Shown here one piece after another: positions 63,622-64,000 of a stretch of DNA of 64,000 nucleotides. The DNA comes from Nocardia amamiensis (GTDB taxonomy: Bacteria > Actinomycetota > Actinomycetes > Mycobacteriales > Mycobacteriaceae). The position numbers and the translations under genes were made by a program. How positions within the stretch are numbered: the stretch's first letter is position 1; each line of letters opens with the position of its first letter. The stretch lies in the NCBI RefSeq assembly GCF_015477605.1, contig NZ_JADLQX010000006.1, positions 248,001-312,000 of the forward strand, read 5' to 3'. The notes beneath the pieces are model-generated. The model had not been told where the DNA came from and made no database searches. It saw only the letters and a list, made by a program, of their open reading frames with translations.

Positions 63622-64000
63622 ATGGCAAAACGAAGCAAGGCATACCTCGCCGCGGCCGAGAAGGTCGATCGCACGAAGCTCTACTCCCCGCTGAGCGCCG
63701 CGCGCCTGGCGAAGGAGACCGCCACCACCAAGACCGACGCGACCGTCGAGGTCGCCGTGCGCCTCGGTGTGGATCCCCGCAAGGCCGACCAGATGGTCCG
63801 CGGCACCGTGAACCTGCCGCACGGCACCGGTAAGACCGCCCGCGTCATCGTGTTCGCGGCGGGCGAGAAGGCCGCCGAGGCCGAGGCCGCAGGCGCCGAC
63901 GCCGTCGGCGCCGAGGACCTGATCGAGCGGATCCAGGGCGGCTGGCTGGACTTCGACGCCGCGATCGCCACCCCGGACCAGATGGCCAAGGTCGGTCGCA
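63622..64000 (+). CDS. rplA: 50S ribosomal protein L1 (cut by window edge)
   Basis: The first 126 residues from ATG 63622 (aaggaca site). [20 protein letters not shown] and the domain I/II segments [19 protein letters not shown] and [19 protein letters not shown] are diagnostic. The protein binds 23S rRNA and usually autoregulates the L11 operon through the mRNA leader. The rest lies beyond the window. Confidence 0.96.
   Translation, partial: MAKRSKAYLAAAEKVDRTKLYSPLSAARLAKETATTKTDATVEVAVRLGVDPRKADQMVRGTVNLPHGTGKTARVIVFAAGEKAAEAEAAGADAVGAEDLIERIQGGWLDFDAAIATPDQMAKVGR

Overview
The window reads as a Nocardia-type (mycolic-acid actinomycete) chromosome. GC is very high, GTG starts and 4-bp ATGA/GTGA gene overlaps are common, and gene order follows Mycobacterium tuberculosis in several blocks: hemB to hemL to the cytochrome c biogenesis (ccs) operon, menD/menB/menE/menG/mgtA/menJ/grcC/htpX, and rpmG-hadAB-trpT-secE-nusG-rplK-rplA. 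A fused HadAB dehydratase, a menaquinone-saturating reductase (MenJ type), an MgtA-type mannosyltransferase and a Ddn-like F420-type protein fit this group. No marker names the species.

Layout. 1-11.8 kb: tetrapyrrole genes (hemB, hemL), small membrane and secreted proteins, a histidine phosphatase, and the System II cytochrome c maturation operon (TlpA/ResA-like, ccdA, resB, ccsB). 11.8-21.2 kb: a 9.4-kb element integrated in the 3' end of ccsB. 21.3-28.4 kb: an Uma2 remnant, secreted proteins, a BldC-type regulator, a Cds1-like PLP enzyme, a ClpC2-like operon, menA. 28.5-38.5 kb: a large AfsR/SARP-like ATPase regulator, a drug-type ABC exporter, and several regulator-enzyme pairs. 38.5-56.9 kb: menaquinone and isoprenoid genes interrupted by a nitrate reductase-flavoprotein reductase fusion. 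56.9-59.0 kb: a MarR regulator divergent from a flavin/deazaflavin-hemerythrin fusion, then a YajQ protein. 59.1-64 kb: tRNA-Tyr, -Thr, -Met, rpmG, hadAB, tRNA-Trp, secE, nusG, rplK and the start of rplA.

The most interesting object is the 9.4-kb element. It resembles M. tuberculosis phiRv1/phiRv2 and capsid-encoding phage satellites. It carries a tyrosine integrase, a repressor, an excisionase-like protein, a D5/SF3 primase-helicase, a scaffold-like protein and an HK97-type major capsid protein. It has no portal, terminase or tail genes. It is bounded by a 51-bp attL/attR pair (49 matches), with a 29-bp arm-type repeat near each end. Two features have no ready explanation. One is an iteron cluster with dyad organisation inside the primase-helicase gene, a candidate replication origin. 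The other is a tandem array downstream of the capsid gene: a 27-bp repeat alternating with spacers of exactly 34 bp, a 61-bp CRISPR-like period, in which each spacer holds a different near-perfect inverted repeat and no cas gene is present. Several chromosomal proteins are unusual fusions or carry repeat-derived extensions: nitrate reductase-CysJ-like, Ddn-like-hemerythrin, HadAB, GrcC with an MSERSER repeat, and the SARP linker.
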